A DNA stretch of 36,590 nucleotides from Bacillota bacterium (GCA_021811325.1 JAJZPE010000012.1:1-36590), one strand, 5' to 3'; shown: positions 17,211-25,532, counted from the first letter of the stretch. Program-made: numbers and translations. The notes: generated by a model not told the origin, from the sequence alone.

Positions 17211-17240
17211 ATTATAACCAAGATTACCCGTCCTTGCCAT
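17211..17240 (-). promoter_or_regulatory. promoter of the radical SAM-DUF2344-rng operon, giving a near-leaderless mRNA
   Basis: ATGGCA (17240-17235, four of six consensus bases), an 18-base spacer and a perfect TATAAT (17216-17211). Start would fall near 17204, one to three bases before the ATG. The -35 half overlaps the 3' end of spoIVFB. Confidence 0.65.
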
Positions 17241-18120
17241 CGGTGGGTGGTCCGAGCAGCGAATCCAGGGGCGCCCCCGGCCCGGCCCGCTCGAGAGCCT
17301 CGAGGAGCTGGGCCTCGGTCAGGACACCGAGACGCCGTAGCCGTCCCGGTTCGAGGACGACGACGAACTGGAAGGCGTGCGGTTCGAAGGCCCGGAGGAC
17401 CTCGCCGATCGAGGTCCCGCCGAGGGCGGTGAGGACCTGCCCGCGCAGGACGGCGCCGTCCCTGAGTTCGCGCCGCCGCCTGAGAAGCTGGCTGAAGGTC
17501 CGGTACGGCAGGGTCTCCCGCTCGAGTACGCCGGCGGCGAGGACGAAGAACCCCGCGCCGAGGACCCCGATGGCCGGCCGGCCCGTGGCCATGGCCAGGC
17601 CGCCCGCGGCGACGAGGGCCGCGCCGACGGCGACCCCGACCCGGTAGAAGACGGCCGTGGCCCGCTGGAAGCCCAGGCGCGAGGACAGCCAAGCCCGACC
17701 GACCCTCCCACCGTCGAGAGGCAAGGCCGGGACCAGGTTGACCGCCGTCATCCCCAGGTTGACCTGGACGAAGAAGCGGTAGAGATCGGGCCGTAGGAGG
17801 CCGGCCGAGGCGGCCAGCCCGCCCAGCGACAGGAGGACCAGGTTGGCCAGGGGACCGGCCAGGGCCAGCAGCCCCTCGGCGAACGGTTCGGACGGGGGCG
17901 CGTCGCTGTAGGCGATGCCCCCGAAGGGCCACAGGACGACCCGCTGGATGTCCGTCCTGACCGCCCTGGCGGCCACGAGGTGGCCGACCTCATGGGCCAG
18001 GAGGCTCCCAAAGGCGATCAAGGCCTCCCGGGAGCGCCCGGCCAAGGCCGCGAGCAACAGCAATCCAAGGAGCAACGGATGTGCCCCGATCGACGTGCCC
18101 AGCAGGTTAAAGAGCCTCAT
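17224..18120 (-). CDS. spoIVFB: SpoIVFB-type M50 intramembrane metalloprotease
   Basis: SpoIVFB is the site-2-type protease that releases sigma-K in the mother cell during sporulation. The 298 residues show the zinc motif HEVGH within LLAHEVGHLVAA, and the second motif NLVPALPLDGGR with the metal-binding Asp. There are about six membrane helices and a C-terminal soluble part resembling a CBS pair (SIGEVLRAFEPHAFQFVVVLE). GAGG lies five bases before the ATG at 18120. It follows the SpoIVFA-like gene by 24 bases. Whether this lineage uses pro-sigma-K processing cannot be judged from the window. Confidence 0.88.
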   Translation of the reverse strand: MRLFNLLGTSIGAHPLLLGLLLLAALAGRSREALIAFGSLLAHEVGHLVAARAVRTDIQRVVLWPFGGIAYSDAPPSEPFAEGLLALAGPLANLVLLSLGGLAASAGLLRPDLYRFFVQVNLGMTAVNLVPALPLDGGRVGRAWLSSRLGFQRATAVFYRVGVAVGAALVAAGGLAMATGRPAIGVLGAGFFVLAAGVLERETLPYRTFSQLLRRRRELRDGAVLRGQVLTALGGTSIGEVLRAFEPHAFQFVVVLEPGRLRRLGVLTEAQLLEALERAGPGAPLDSLLGPPTDGKDG

Positions 18121-18144
18121 AGGGCCTCGGGGTGGTCGGGCGGC

Positions 18145-18900
18145 CTAACCGCCGGTGTCCATGACCAGCCAGGGGGTCGGGTCGACGGCCCGGTTGTTGA
18201 CCCTTATCTCGAAATGCACGTGCGGCCCGTCGGCGTCCCCGGTCTGCCCCACCTTGGCGATCACCTGGCCCTGTAAGACCTGCTGCTTCTCCTGGACCAA
18301 GGTCTCAGAACAATGGGCGTAGATGGTCTCGAGGCCCTGGCCGTGGTCGATCACGACGACCAGGCCGTAGTCGCCCATCACCCCGACCCGGCTGACTTGG
18401 CCGCCCAGCGCGGCCACGATGTCCGTACCGGTCGGGGCGGTGACGTCAAGCCCGGTGTGGTTCTCGGTCTTGCCATCGGCCGAGCGCTTCCCGAAATGTG
18501 AGGTGACCGTGCCGTTGACCGGCATGGTCATCTGATGCTCTTCGGGGCGCGGCGCGTTGCCCAGGCGCAGGATGGACCTGACCCGATCGACCCAGGGGGT
18601 CAGGGCGTCGTTGAGCCGTTGTCCGCCCAGGGTCTGCAGGGAAGGCAGCTTGGCCCAGGCGCTCTTGAAGTCGTAGTCGGCGCTCAGGGTGTAGCGGACG
18701 GCGTTCATGGTCACGGCGACCGGCCGGAAGCCCTCCAGGGACTTACCCACCAGGACCAGGGCAAGAATGGCCAGGCAGGCCAAGGTTTGGCGGGCCCAGA
18801 GGGGTTCCGGCAGGGATACCTTCCACGAACGGAGGACACCGTCCGTCCTCAGGTCGCGGAGCCGGGTCCGCATCCGGCGCCTGATCCGTTGCCAGCGCAT
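18145..18900 (-). CDS. spoIVFA: SpoIVFA-like M23 (LytM-fold) membrane protein
   Basis: SpoIVFA holds SpoIVFB in an inhibited complex and is itself degraded to trigger sigma-K activation. The 251 residues carry a basic N-terminus, one membrane helix (TLACLAILALVLVGKSL), an extracytoplasmic linker and a C-terminal M23 domain with HTGLDV, YAHCSE and HVHFEI. All the zinc-ligand positions (HxxxD and HxH) are present, so it could be an active peptidase, whereas B. subtilis SpoIVFA is considered inactive. The start at 18900 (MRWQRIRRR) was chosen because GGAGG lies nine bases upstream; a start at 18942 has none. It is divergent from the M1 peptidase gene. Confidence 0.83.
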   Translation of the reverse strand: MRWQRIRRRMRTRLRDLRTDGVLRSWKVSLPEPLWARQTLACLAILALVLVGKSLEGFRPVAVTMNAVRYTLSADYDFKSAWAKLPSLQTLGGQRLNDALTPWVDRVRSILRLGNAPRPEEHQMTMPVNGTVTSHFGKRSADGKTENHTGLDVTAPTGTDIVAALGGQVSRVGVMGDYGLVVVIDHGQGLETIYAHCSETLVQEKQQVLQGQVIAKVGQTGDADGPHVHFEIRVNNRAVDPTPWLVMDTGG

Positions 18901-19027
18901 TACCTGTCGCCTCCAGTCGCCAAGAACGGTGACCTGGACCATTCATATTGGCCCGTCCCGCTTTTTAGACCGCCGGACGTTCATTCCCTCGGTTTAGCTG
19001 ACCTCAAATGGGCCTTCCGAGGCGCCG

Positions 19028-20593
19028 ATGGTACGGGCGGACAAGCGCGTCTTCATGTCTGGGAGATCCTGGGGTGTAATGATGCGTCTAGGACGGACTT
19101 TTCACGTCATAATGGCCCTCATCGGGGCCGTCATCGTCTTGGCCGGGGCTACCCTCGGCGGCGCCGCCGTGGCCGTGCTCCAGCCGGAGCTGGCGCAGTC
19201 CACGGCGGGCTTTCTGAACCTCGCCTCCAAAGCCGTCGGCCGCCTCCCGCAGCCGGCCAAGGCCGAGAGCCATGGCCGTCAGTCCGGGGATGACGGTTAC
19301 GAGATCGAGGCCGTCCTCGGCCTCGATCAGGTCGTGGCGGGCAAGGTGACGGTGACTTTCACCAACGATGCGTCGGTCGGTCTCGACCGCCTCGTCTTCC
19401 ACCTGCCGCGCGGCCTTCAGACCGTGGCCCTGGAGCATCTCGACGGAGCCCAGGCGGGCGGGGACCCGGCCCGGGCCGGCCTGATGTACACCGTCCCGTT
19501 GAAGAGTCCCCTTCCCCAGGGGGCCCAGGTCCGCGCGACCCTGAAGTACTCGACCTTTCTCGCCCAGGGACACCGGCGGCAGGGCATCTCCAGCGGGGTC
19601 TGGCTGGTCAACGACTGGTACCCGAGCCTGGACGTCTTCGACGGGGAGCACTGGCACGCCGGCGAAGGGGCCGCCTTCGGCGACTACTCGTTCCTGGCCA
19701 CGGCCAGCTATAAGGTCCGCCTGACGGCGCCCGCGGGGCTCTCCGCCTACGGGCCATATGGAGACCGGGGCCGGGTGGTCGCCGTCGAGGGCTCTGCACA
19801 GACCCTGGTCTTCGAGACCGGGCCGGTGCGCGAGTTCGCGGCGGTCCTGACCGACCAGCACGGGGCCGTGGCTGAGGTCGGCCAGACCCGGCCGGCGTTG
19901 GCCGCCCTGTACCTGGCGGGCCACGAGGCGGCCGCCCGGGGAGCCCTGGGCTCGGCGCGCAAGGCCCTGACGACCTTCTCCGAGCTGTTCGGCCCCTATC
20001 CCGGACCGGCCTTCGTCATCGTCGAGGCGCCGATCACCGACTTCAAGGGGGTCGAGTTCCCCGGCTTCATCCTCATCTCGTCGTCACAGTACGAAAGCGG
20101 AGACGGCCTCGAGTCGGTGATCGTCCATGAGGTCGCCCACCAGTGGTGGTACAACCTCGTCGGTAGTGACCAGCTCGAGGAGCCGTGGATCGACGAGGCC
20201 CTGGCCAACTACTCGACGTCGCTTTACTTCGAGAAAGAGTACGGCCCGGCCGCCGGCCGCTCTATCCTGAACGCGGGGGCCTTCGCCCTCTATCGGGCCC
20301 GGCGCTCGGCCTATCCCGAGTCGTACGTGGCCAAGCCGGTGACCGCTTTCGCCACCGAAGAGGAGTACAAGATGATGACCTACGGCCGCGGGGCCTTGTT
20401 CCTCCAGGCCCTCCGCGAGGCCATGGGCGACCAGAAGTTCTTCGAATTCCTGCGCGGCCTGGCGGCCGACCACGCCGGCGGGTACGTGACCGAGAAGACC
20501 CTCCGCGCCGAGGCCGACCGGGCCGCGCGGCGCAGCCTGGCCGGCCTGTTCGACCTCTGGCTGCACCAGCCGGACGCCAGGTTGCCGCGCTGA
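19028..20593 (+). CDS. M1-family (gluzincin) membrane-anchored metallopeptidase
   Basis: This 521-residue protein has an N-terminal hydrophobic segment (VIMALIGAVIVLAGATLGGAAVAV) acting as signal or anchor. A beta-rich domain follows, then the M1 catalytic core: a GAMEN-like GVEFPG, the zinc motif HEVAHQWW (His367, Glu368, His371) and the third ligand Glu390, 18 residues on in DEALANY. Such proteins are probable extracellular aminopeptidases. The C-terminal ARM-like domain of larger M1 enzymes is missing, which is common in Firmicutes homologues. The start at 19028 has GAGG six bases upstream. ATG 19079 (MMRLGRTF) is a reasonable alternative giving a normal signal peptide. It starts the accessory block and is divergent from spoIVFA. 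Confidence 0.9.
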   Translation: MVRADKRVFMSGRSWGVMMRLGRTFHVIMALIGAVIVLAGATLGGAAVAVLQPELAQSTAGFLNLASKAVGRLPQPAKAESHGRQSGDDGYEIEAVLGLDQVVAGKVTVTFTNDASVGLDRLVFHLPRGLQTVALEHLDGAQAGGDPARAGLMYTVPLKSPLPQGAQVRATLKYSTFLAQGHRRQGISSGVWLVNDWYPSLDVFDGEHWHAGEGAAFGDYSFLATASYKVRLTAPAGLSAYGPYGDRGRVVAVEGSAQTLVFETGPVREFAAVLTDQHGAVAEVGQTRPALAALYLAGHEAAARGALGSARKALTTFSELFGPYPGPAFVIVEAPITDFKGVEFPGFILISSSQYESGDGLESVIVHEVAHQWWYNLVGSDQLEEPWIDEALANYSTSLYFEKEYGPAAGRSILNAGAFALYRARRSAYPESYVAKPVTAFATEEEYKMMTYGRGALFLQALREAMGDQKFFEFLRGLAADHAGGYVTEKTLRAEADRAARRSLAGLFDLWLHQPDARLPR

Positions 20594-20657
20594 GGCGGCC
20601 GTCTCCCCCGCTGACGTCGGGCCGGGGTCGGACGATAGAGAGTCGCCTGGAGATGAT

Positions 20658-20690
20658 CGGGCCGGCCCCCTCGGGGGCCGGCCCGCTTCT
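20658..20690 (+). terminator. GC-rich hairpin after the M1 peptidase gene
   Basis: CGGGCCGGCCCC and GGGGCCGGCCCG form a 12-bp stem followed by only a short CTTCT, so a moderate intrinsic terminator. Confidence 0.65.
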
Positions 20691-20811
20691 CATGTGGCCG
20701 TGGTCATGGCTCGCGTCCATGGTCGGCCGGGCCGCGCATCAATCGAGCGGCGGTTGGCAATGTTGGGGTTGTGGACCACGGCCGAGGACGGGTGAACAAG
20801 GGGGGCGACCG

Positions 20812-21999
20812 ATGGGCGCAGACGGGACAGACGGCGTGAACGAGAAGCGGCTTGTGGACACGTTCATCGGGCTGGTCAAGATCGACAGCCCATCGAAGCG
20901 GGAGAAACGCATGGCCGAGCACGTCCGCCAACGCCTGGCGGACCTCGGCCTGGAGGTCAGGTCCGACGACGCCGGCTCGACCTTCGGCGGCGAGGCCGGC
21001 AACGTCTACGGGGCGCTCCGGGCGAACCCCGGCGGTCACGATGAAGGCGGCCGCAGCCGCGGTGACTCGGCCGGCGCCGGACGGACCCCGTTGCTCTGCG
21101 CCCACATGGACACCGTCAGGGCCGCCCCCGGGTTGGAGCCACAGGTCCGCGGCGGGGTCATCTACAGTGACGGCAAGAACATCCTGGCGGCCGACGACAA
21201 GGCCGGCGTGGCGGCCATCCTCGAGGCTCTGACCGTCGTCCGCGAGTCGGGCCGGCCCCATGGCGACCTGCGAGTCCTTTTCACCGTCGGCGAGGAGATC
21301 GGTCTCTTCGGGGCGCGCGGCGCCCCCGACCGCGACTTGGGCGCGGGCCTCGCTTTCGTCTTTGACAGCGGAAGCGAGGTCGGCACGGTCATCGTCGACA
21401 CCCCGACCGAGGTCGACCTGACCATCAGGGTCATCGGCCAGGCGGCCCACGCCGGGGTCGAGCCGGAGAAAGGGATCAACGCCATCCACGTCGCCGCGAG
21501 GGCCATGGCCGCGCTGCCCACCGGGCGCCTTGACCCGGAGACCACGCTCAACTTCGGGGTCATCCACGGCGGCGTGGCCACCAACATCGTCCCCGAGGAC
21601 GTCGAGATCGAGATGGAGACGCGCAGCCGCAACCGGGCCACCCTGGACCGGCTGGTGGCCCAGGTCGAGGGGGCGTTCAAGGACCAGGCCGGGGTGGCCG
21701 GCGCCCGTGTCGAGATAAAAAAAGTAGAAGCCTACAGAGGCTTCAAGCTCAGCGAGAAGGACGAAGTGGTCCAGGTGGCCATGGAGGCCATCCGCCAGAT
21801 CGCCCTCGAACCCCGGCTCAGCCCGCGGGGCGGCGGCAGCGACGCCAACATCCTCAACCTGCGGGGCGTACCGGCGGTGAACCTCGGGGCCGGCTACAAC
21901 GACGATCACACCTCCCGGGAGAACATCCCGGTCGATCAGCTAGTCAGGGCGGCTCGGCTGGTGCTGGCGATCATCGACGTCCTCGCCGTCAGGGGCTGA
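20812..21999 (+). CDS. PepT-like M20 metallopeptidase
   Basis: M20 enzymes of this group are di-zinc aminotripeptidase-like peptidases of the cytoplasm. The 395 residues show LVKIDSPSKRE, the first ligand His98 in CAHMDT, the bridging Asp in AADDKAG, the catalytic Glu pair in VGEEIG, the dimerisation domain (about 190-300, QAAHAGVEPEKGINA) and the last ligand His366 in NDDHTSREN. GGGGGGCG precedes the ATG at 20812. A longer open frame upstream has no coding support. The last 60 bases overlap, on the opposite strand, the end of the amino-acid permease gene. Peptidase, M1 peptidase and permease together suggest peptide use. Confidence 0.92.
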   Translation: MGADGTDGVNEKRLVDTFIGLVKIDSPSKREKRMAEHVRQRLADLGLEVRSDDAGSTFGGEAGNVYGALRANPGGHDEGGRSRGDSAGAGRTPLLCAHMDTVRAAPGLEPQVRGGVIYSDGKNILAADDKAGVAAILEALTVVRESGRPHGDLRVLFTVGEEIGLFGARGAPDRDLGAGLAFVFDSGSEVGTVIVDTPTEVDLTIRVIGQAAHAGVEPEKGINAIHVAARAMAALPTGRLDPETTLNFGVIHGGVATNIVPEDVEIEMETRSRNRATLDRLVAQVEGAFKDQAGVAGARVEIKKVEAYRGFKLSEKDEVVQVAMEAIRQIALEPRLSPRGGGSDANILNLRGVPAVNLGAGYNDDHTSRENIPVDQLVRAARLVLAIIDVLAVRG

Positions 22000-23460
22000 G
22001 CAAGCGTCCGACGCCGCGCCCGACGCCGCGCCCGACGCCTCCTTCGGCCAGAGCCCGAAAAAGCCGGCCAGGTCCAGGCCTGGCGCGGGCCTGAGGGGGG
22101 CACGCTCGCCCGCCGGCGCCCGGCGCCTGGCCGGGGCGACGATGAACCAGTAGTATGCGCTCACGGCGAGGACCACCGAGACCCCGGAGACGAAGCCGAT
22201 CCTTTGCCCAGGGACGAAGTAAATCGCCAGGATGATGGCGGTCATCGAGATGATGGCCGCCCACGTCGTGTAAGGGTAACCGGGCATCCGGTAGGCCGGC
22301 GCCCGCGGGTCCTCGGCCGGCGCCTTGGGCCGGAAGAAGAGATGAGTCAGGGAGATCATCAGCCAGGTGAACATGACCCCGAACGAGGACATGGCGGTGA
22401 TGTAGAGAAAGGCCGTCCGCGGCGAGAGGTAGTAGACGAGGACGGCCCCATAGAGGGCCAGGGTGCTGAGGACGACGGCGTTGGCCGGGACGCGCCGGCG
22501 GTTGAGGACCGCCAGCAGCCGCGGGGCCTCGCCCTGTTCAGCCAGGTTGTAGAGGACGCGCGAGCTGGTGTAGAGGCCGGAGTTCATGCTCGACAGGGCG
22601 GCCGTGATGACCACGAAATTCATCACGTTGGCCGCCCCGGGGATCCCGAGCAGCTCGTAGACCAGGACGAACGGGCTACCACGCAGGCCGACCTGGCCCC
22701 AGGGGATGACCCCGACCAACACGGCGATGGAGCCGATGTAAAGAATGAGGGTCCTGAGGACGATGCCGTTGAGCGCCCGGGGCACGTCGCGCCTGGGGTC
22801 CGTCGACTCGCCGGCGGCCACGCCGATGACCTCCGTGCCGCCATAGGCGAACATGACCATGACCATCGCCAGGAGGACACCGCTGAGGCCCCTTGGGAAG
22901 AACCCGCCGTAGCCGAGGTAGTTCGTCGTCCCGATGCGGACCCGCGGGAAGGCCCCGAAGATAAAGGCGGCCCCGATGCCGATGAAAGCCACGATGGCCA
23001 CGACCTTGATGGTCGAGAACCAGAACTCGAACTCACCGAAGGAGCTGACCGAGCTGAGGTTGACGAGGGTCATGAGCAACGCGAAGGCGATGCCGAAGAA
23101 CCAGCTGTAACGGTGGGGCACCCAGAAGTCCATGTAGGTCGTGGCGGCGACGATCTCGGCCGACATGATGGCCACCCAGGCCAGCCAATAGACCCAGCCG
23201 GTGAGGAAGCCGGCGTAGGGGTGAAGATACTTGGCGGCGTAAAGGCGGAATGAGCCGGGCGAGGGCTCGGCCACGGACATCTCGGCCAGGGCCATCATCA
23301 CCAGGAGCATGATCACCCCGCCCAGGGCGTAGGCCGCGACCACCCCCGGTCCGGCCAGGGAGACGGCGCTGGCGCTGCCGAGGAACATGCCGACGCCGAT
23401 GACCCCGCCGATGGAGATCATTGCCAGTTGGCGCGAGTTCAGACCCTTCTTCAGCGGCAT
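21940..23460 (-). CDS. APC-superfamily amino-acid permease (AAT type)
   Basis: This is a probable proton-coupled amino-acid transporter. The 506 residues hold twelve membrane helices. The start is typical (RQLAMISIGGVIGVGMFLGS, quoted in part: GGVIGVGMFLGS is the unwound helix-1 substrate motif). Also typical are AYALGGVIMLLVMMALAEM, FAYGGTEVIGVAAGES and SSMNSGLYTSSRVLYNLAEQGEAP. Substrate specificity cannot be told. The ATG at 23460 has GGAGG seven bases upstream. The C-terminal 35 residues are hydrophilic and coded partly by a 12-base repeat (22009-22039), and the last 60 bases overlap the convergent PepT-like gene. Confidence 0.92.
   Translation of the reverse strand: MPLKKGLNSRQLAMISIGGVIGVGMFLGSASAVSLAGPGVVAAYALGGVIMLLVMMALAEMSVAEPSPGSFRLYAAKYLHPYAGFLTGWVYWLAWVAIMSAEIVAATTYMDFWVPHRYSWFFGIAFALLMTLVNLSSVSSFGEFEFWFSTIKVVAIVAFIGIGAAFIFGAFPRVRIGTTNYLGYGGFFPRGLSGVLLAMVMVMFAYGGTEVIGVAAGESTDPRRDVPRALNGIVLRTLILYIGSIAVLVGVIPWGQVGLRGSPFVLVYELLGIPGAANVMNFVVITAALSSMNSGLYTSSRVLYNLAEQGEAPRLLAVLNRRRVPANAVVLSTLALYGAVLVYYLSPRTAFLYITAMSSFGVMFTWLMISLTHLFFRPKAPAEDPRAPAYRMPGYPYTTWAAIISMTAIILAIYFVPGQRIGFVSGVSVVLAVSAYYWFIVAPARRRAPAGERAPLRPAPGLDLAGFFGLWPKEASGAASGAASDACSAPDGEDVDDRQHQPSRPD
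22009..22039 (-). repeat. 12-base tandem repeat in the permease tail
   Basis: About two and a half copies of a unit reading CGACGCCGCGCC on the plus strand, encoding GAASGAASDA near the permease C-terminus. It lies just past the PepT-like stop codon. Confidence 0.8.
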
Positions 23461-23635
23461 CAGCCAGCCTCCTCAAGGCCCGCGGCCATCACGGCCCGCA
23501 GGCCTCAGGAGGTTAGCCTGCCGCCGCCGCCCGGCCGGTATTCGAGCGGGAAGCGCGCCAGCAGGGGAATTACTGTGGGCGTCGAAACATGGTCACACTG
23601 TTTGAGCCATTCGAAACAGGGGAGGAACCAGAGGG

Positions 23636-23743
23636 ATGGCCGTCTGGAAGTGCAAGGAGTGCGGTCAGGAGCAGGAAGGCCGCTGCAAACCCAAGAAGTG
23701 CCCGCAGTGTTCGGGCAAGGACACCTTCATCAAGAAGGAGTAG
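23636..23743 (+). CDS. 35-residue RCKP-type rubredoxin-like/zinc-ribbon protein
   Basis: A very small protein: MAVWKCKECGQEQEG, then RCKPKKCPQC, ending KDTFIKKE. Two CxxC pairs (CKEC and CPQC) make a rubredoxin-like metal knuckle, and the RCKP segment is the hallmark of a small family resembling the C-terminal domain of rubrerythrins. It may carry iron and electrons or only zinc; I cannot tell which. GGAGG lies upstream of the ATG, and GAGGG immediately before it. It has its own terminator (23798-23828). It is followed by the oxidase-like operon, so a redox role is plausible but not shown. Confidence 0.88.
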   Translation: MAVWKCKECGQEQEGRCKPKKCPQCSGKDTFIKKE

Positions 23744-23797
23744 GCACCGTGGTAGAGAGGCGAACAAGCCGGAGGATACGGACATGTGAGACGTTGC

Positions 23798-23828
23798 GGC
23801 CGGGCACCCGAGTGCCCGGCCTTTTGTT
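23798..23828 (+). terminator. intrinsic terminator after the rubredoxin-like gene
   Basis: GGCCGGGCAC and GTGCCCGGCC, 10-bp perfect stem, loop CCGA, followed by TTTTGTTT. Confidence 0.95.
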
Positions 23829-23912
23829 TCGCAGCCCCCAACGGCGAGCACCTCCAGGAGGGCCAACTCGAGGCTCAGCGTCGACGCCGGCTCGGCCGGG
23901 TCTCCGGGGAAA

Positions 23913-23926
23913 TTGACCGTGGTCAA
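23913..23926 (+). promoter_or_regulatory. Crp/Fnr-type operator upstream of the oxidase-like operon
   Basis: TTGACCGTGGTCAA is a perfect palindrome of half-site TTGAC with a 4-base spacer; the Fnr consensus is TTGAT-N4-ATCAA. Its centre is 34.5 bases before the end of the -10 box, so about -41.5 from the expected start: the class II activator position. Confidence 0.8.
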
Positions 23927-23948
23927 TGAAGACGTCGCCGCGTCCTGG

Positions 23949-23954
23949 CATAAT
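23949..23954 (+). promoter_or_regulatory. -10 box of the oxidase-like operon
   Basis: CATAAT, with no proper -35 hexamer at 17 bases; the operator at 23913-23926 occupies that zone, as in activator-dependent promoters. Start near 23961. Confidence 0.7.
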
Positions 23955-23984
23955 GGTCTGGAGAGAACCGGAGGGGGTGAACCC

Positions 23985-25532
23985 GTGGCCTGGCTTTCGG
24001 ACCGCCTCAACTACCTGTTCAAATCGACGAAAGGGCTCGTCCTCACGGCTGTCGGACTGGTCGGGCTGGTGACCGCGGTCTTCGGCATGCTCTCGGGGCC
24101 GGCCAGCGAGTGGGGCCTGAAGGACTTCATCGTCCGGACGCTGGGGATGCGCCTTGTCGAGGCGGAGCGCGAGGGGCGGATTATCATGCTCTACCACTCC
24201 ATCGCCATCCCCGTCGTGGCCATCCTCGTCTACCTCATCACCGACGCCGTCCCGATGAAAGAGCGGCAGCGGTCGACGATCAACGCGACGATCACCGTCG
24301 GGTACCTCCTGACCATGTTTGATGGCCTGGGCTTCGCGTACTTCGGCCACAGCTGGCTCCTGCACGGCCTGTTCATCGCCGGGATGAGCTTGACCTTCTA
24401 CTCCGGCGGCCTGCTGGCGGCGGCCCTGTGGCCGTGGAACAAGGAGCACCACGTCAGTGACCCGGCCTACGCCCACCTGCGGAGCGGGGTCGACCTGGAG
24501 CGGCTGGCCTTCTTCACGATGGCCGTAGCCACCCTCGGTTCGGCCGCCTTCGGGGCGGCCGCCGGGGCCTACTACGGGAACGGCTTTCAGACCTTCCTGG
24601 CGGAGAACCTCATTCGCGAACCGCATCACAGCGTCGCCCAGTTCGCCGTGATCGGCCACCTCCATATCATGTTGGCCCTCATCGCCGTGGCCACGACCCT
24701 GGTCATCGGCCGCTGGTTCGATTTCAAGGGCATCTGGCACAAGCTGGCCATGCCCCTGATGATCCTCGGCACGGTCGTCCTCACCCTGGGCGTCTGGGGG
24801 GTCGTCACGCCCCTCGAGCCCGCCGCCCACATGGTCATCTATGTCGGGGCCACCCCGGCCATGCTGGCCGCCCTCTTCCTCATCCTCTACGCTTGGCCGA
24901 AGCTTGTCCGGGAACGCCTGGCCGAGCAAGGCCTGACGCGGGCCGGCTTCGGGCGCAAGGCGCTGGCCCTCCTCCACGACCCGCTGAAGTTCGGGGCCCT
25001 GTGGCAGATGGTCTACATGAACTTCACCGTCAGCGGGGTGGGCATCTTCATGGCCGTCACCCTGGACAAGATCATCCGGGTGTGGCCCTCCAAGGAGGAG
25101 CGGATCACCCTCACCGGGCACTGGCACATCCTCTCGGCCATCGTCGCCACGATCATCCTGTTCTACTTCGCCGACATGGTCGGGATGAAGGGCCGGGTGC
25201 GGCAGTGGTTCGGCTGGACCATCATCCTGGCCTCCGACCTCGCCTTCGGGGCGGTCACGGTCTTCTCCCTGAAGCGGCTGTTCATCGCCGAATATGACCA
25301 ACAGCCGTTGGTCAACGTGACCATGTGGCTGACCGACCTCGGGTTGATCACCGTCCTCACCGTGCTGGCCGCCTTCCTGGTCTGGCGCCTGGTCGACCTG
25401 GCCCGGGCCAGGGGGCACTGGCGCGAGGATGTTGCGGAAAAGGGGATCCTCGGGATGGATGCGACGGTCGTCCCTGCGAAGACGCCCACGTCCACGCCAG
25501 GGGCGGGGGCCGGGACGGGGGGGAGGTCATGA
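23985..25532 (+). CDS. divergent heme-copper oxidase / NO-reductase-like catalytic-subunit homologue, 12 membrane helices
   Basis: The 515-residue protein has twelve predicted helices and matches the NorB/CcoN pattern by eye. Helix II carries His71 (EGRIIMLYHSIAIP). Helix VI carries GHLHIML (His225, His227), aligning with the GHPEVYIL/HLWVEG region. The end of helix VII has AAHMVIYVGATP against HHYFWIGAP, and helix X has TGHWHILSA (His379, His381). The helix VII pair is Ala281-His282 instead of His-His. No active-site Tyr follows in helix VI or VII, and the glutamates of NO reductases are absent. It could be an unusual NO or oxygen reductase, or a heme protein that has lost one metal ligand. 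No CxxCH or CuA subunit is encoded nearby. GTG 23985 has GGAGGGGG upstream; the longer frame reaches into the operator. The stop overlaps the next ATG (ATGA). Confidence 0.72.
   Translation: MAWLSDRLNYLFKSTKGLVLTAVGLVGLVTAVFGMLSGPASEWGLKDFIVRTLGMRLVEAEREGRIIMLYHSIAIPVVAILVYLITDAVPMKERQRSTINATITVGYLLTMFDGLGFAYFGHSWLLHGLFIAGMSLTFYSGGLLAAALWPWNKEHHVSDPAYAHLRSGVDLERLAFFTMAVATLGSAAFGAAAGAYYGNGFQTFLAENLIREPHHSVAQFAVIGHLHIMLALIAVATTLVIGRWFDFKGIWHKLAMPLMILGTVVLTLGVWGVVTPLEPAAHMVIYVGATPAMLAALFLILYAWPKLVRERLAEQGLTRAGFGRKALALLHDPLKFGALWQMVYMNFTVSGVGIFMAVTLDKIIRVWPSKEERITLTGHWHILSAIVATIILFYFADMVGMKGRVRQWFGWTIILASDLAFGAVTVFSLKRLFIAEYDQQPLVNVTMWLTDLGLITVLTVLAAFLVWRLVDLARARGHWREDVAEKGILGMDATVVPAKTPTSTPGAGAGTGGRS

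Noticed and set aside
23601-23617. TTGAG-N4-TCGAA before the rubredoxin-like gene as a third operator
   Set aside because: Half-sites do not match TTGAC and no well-placed -10 box follows.
23730-25418. 562-codon minus-strand frame opposite the oxidase-like gene
   Set aside because: It crosses the terminator and operator and has shadow composition (Gly, Asp, Glu, Arg, Pro) and no family resemblance.
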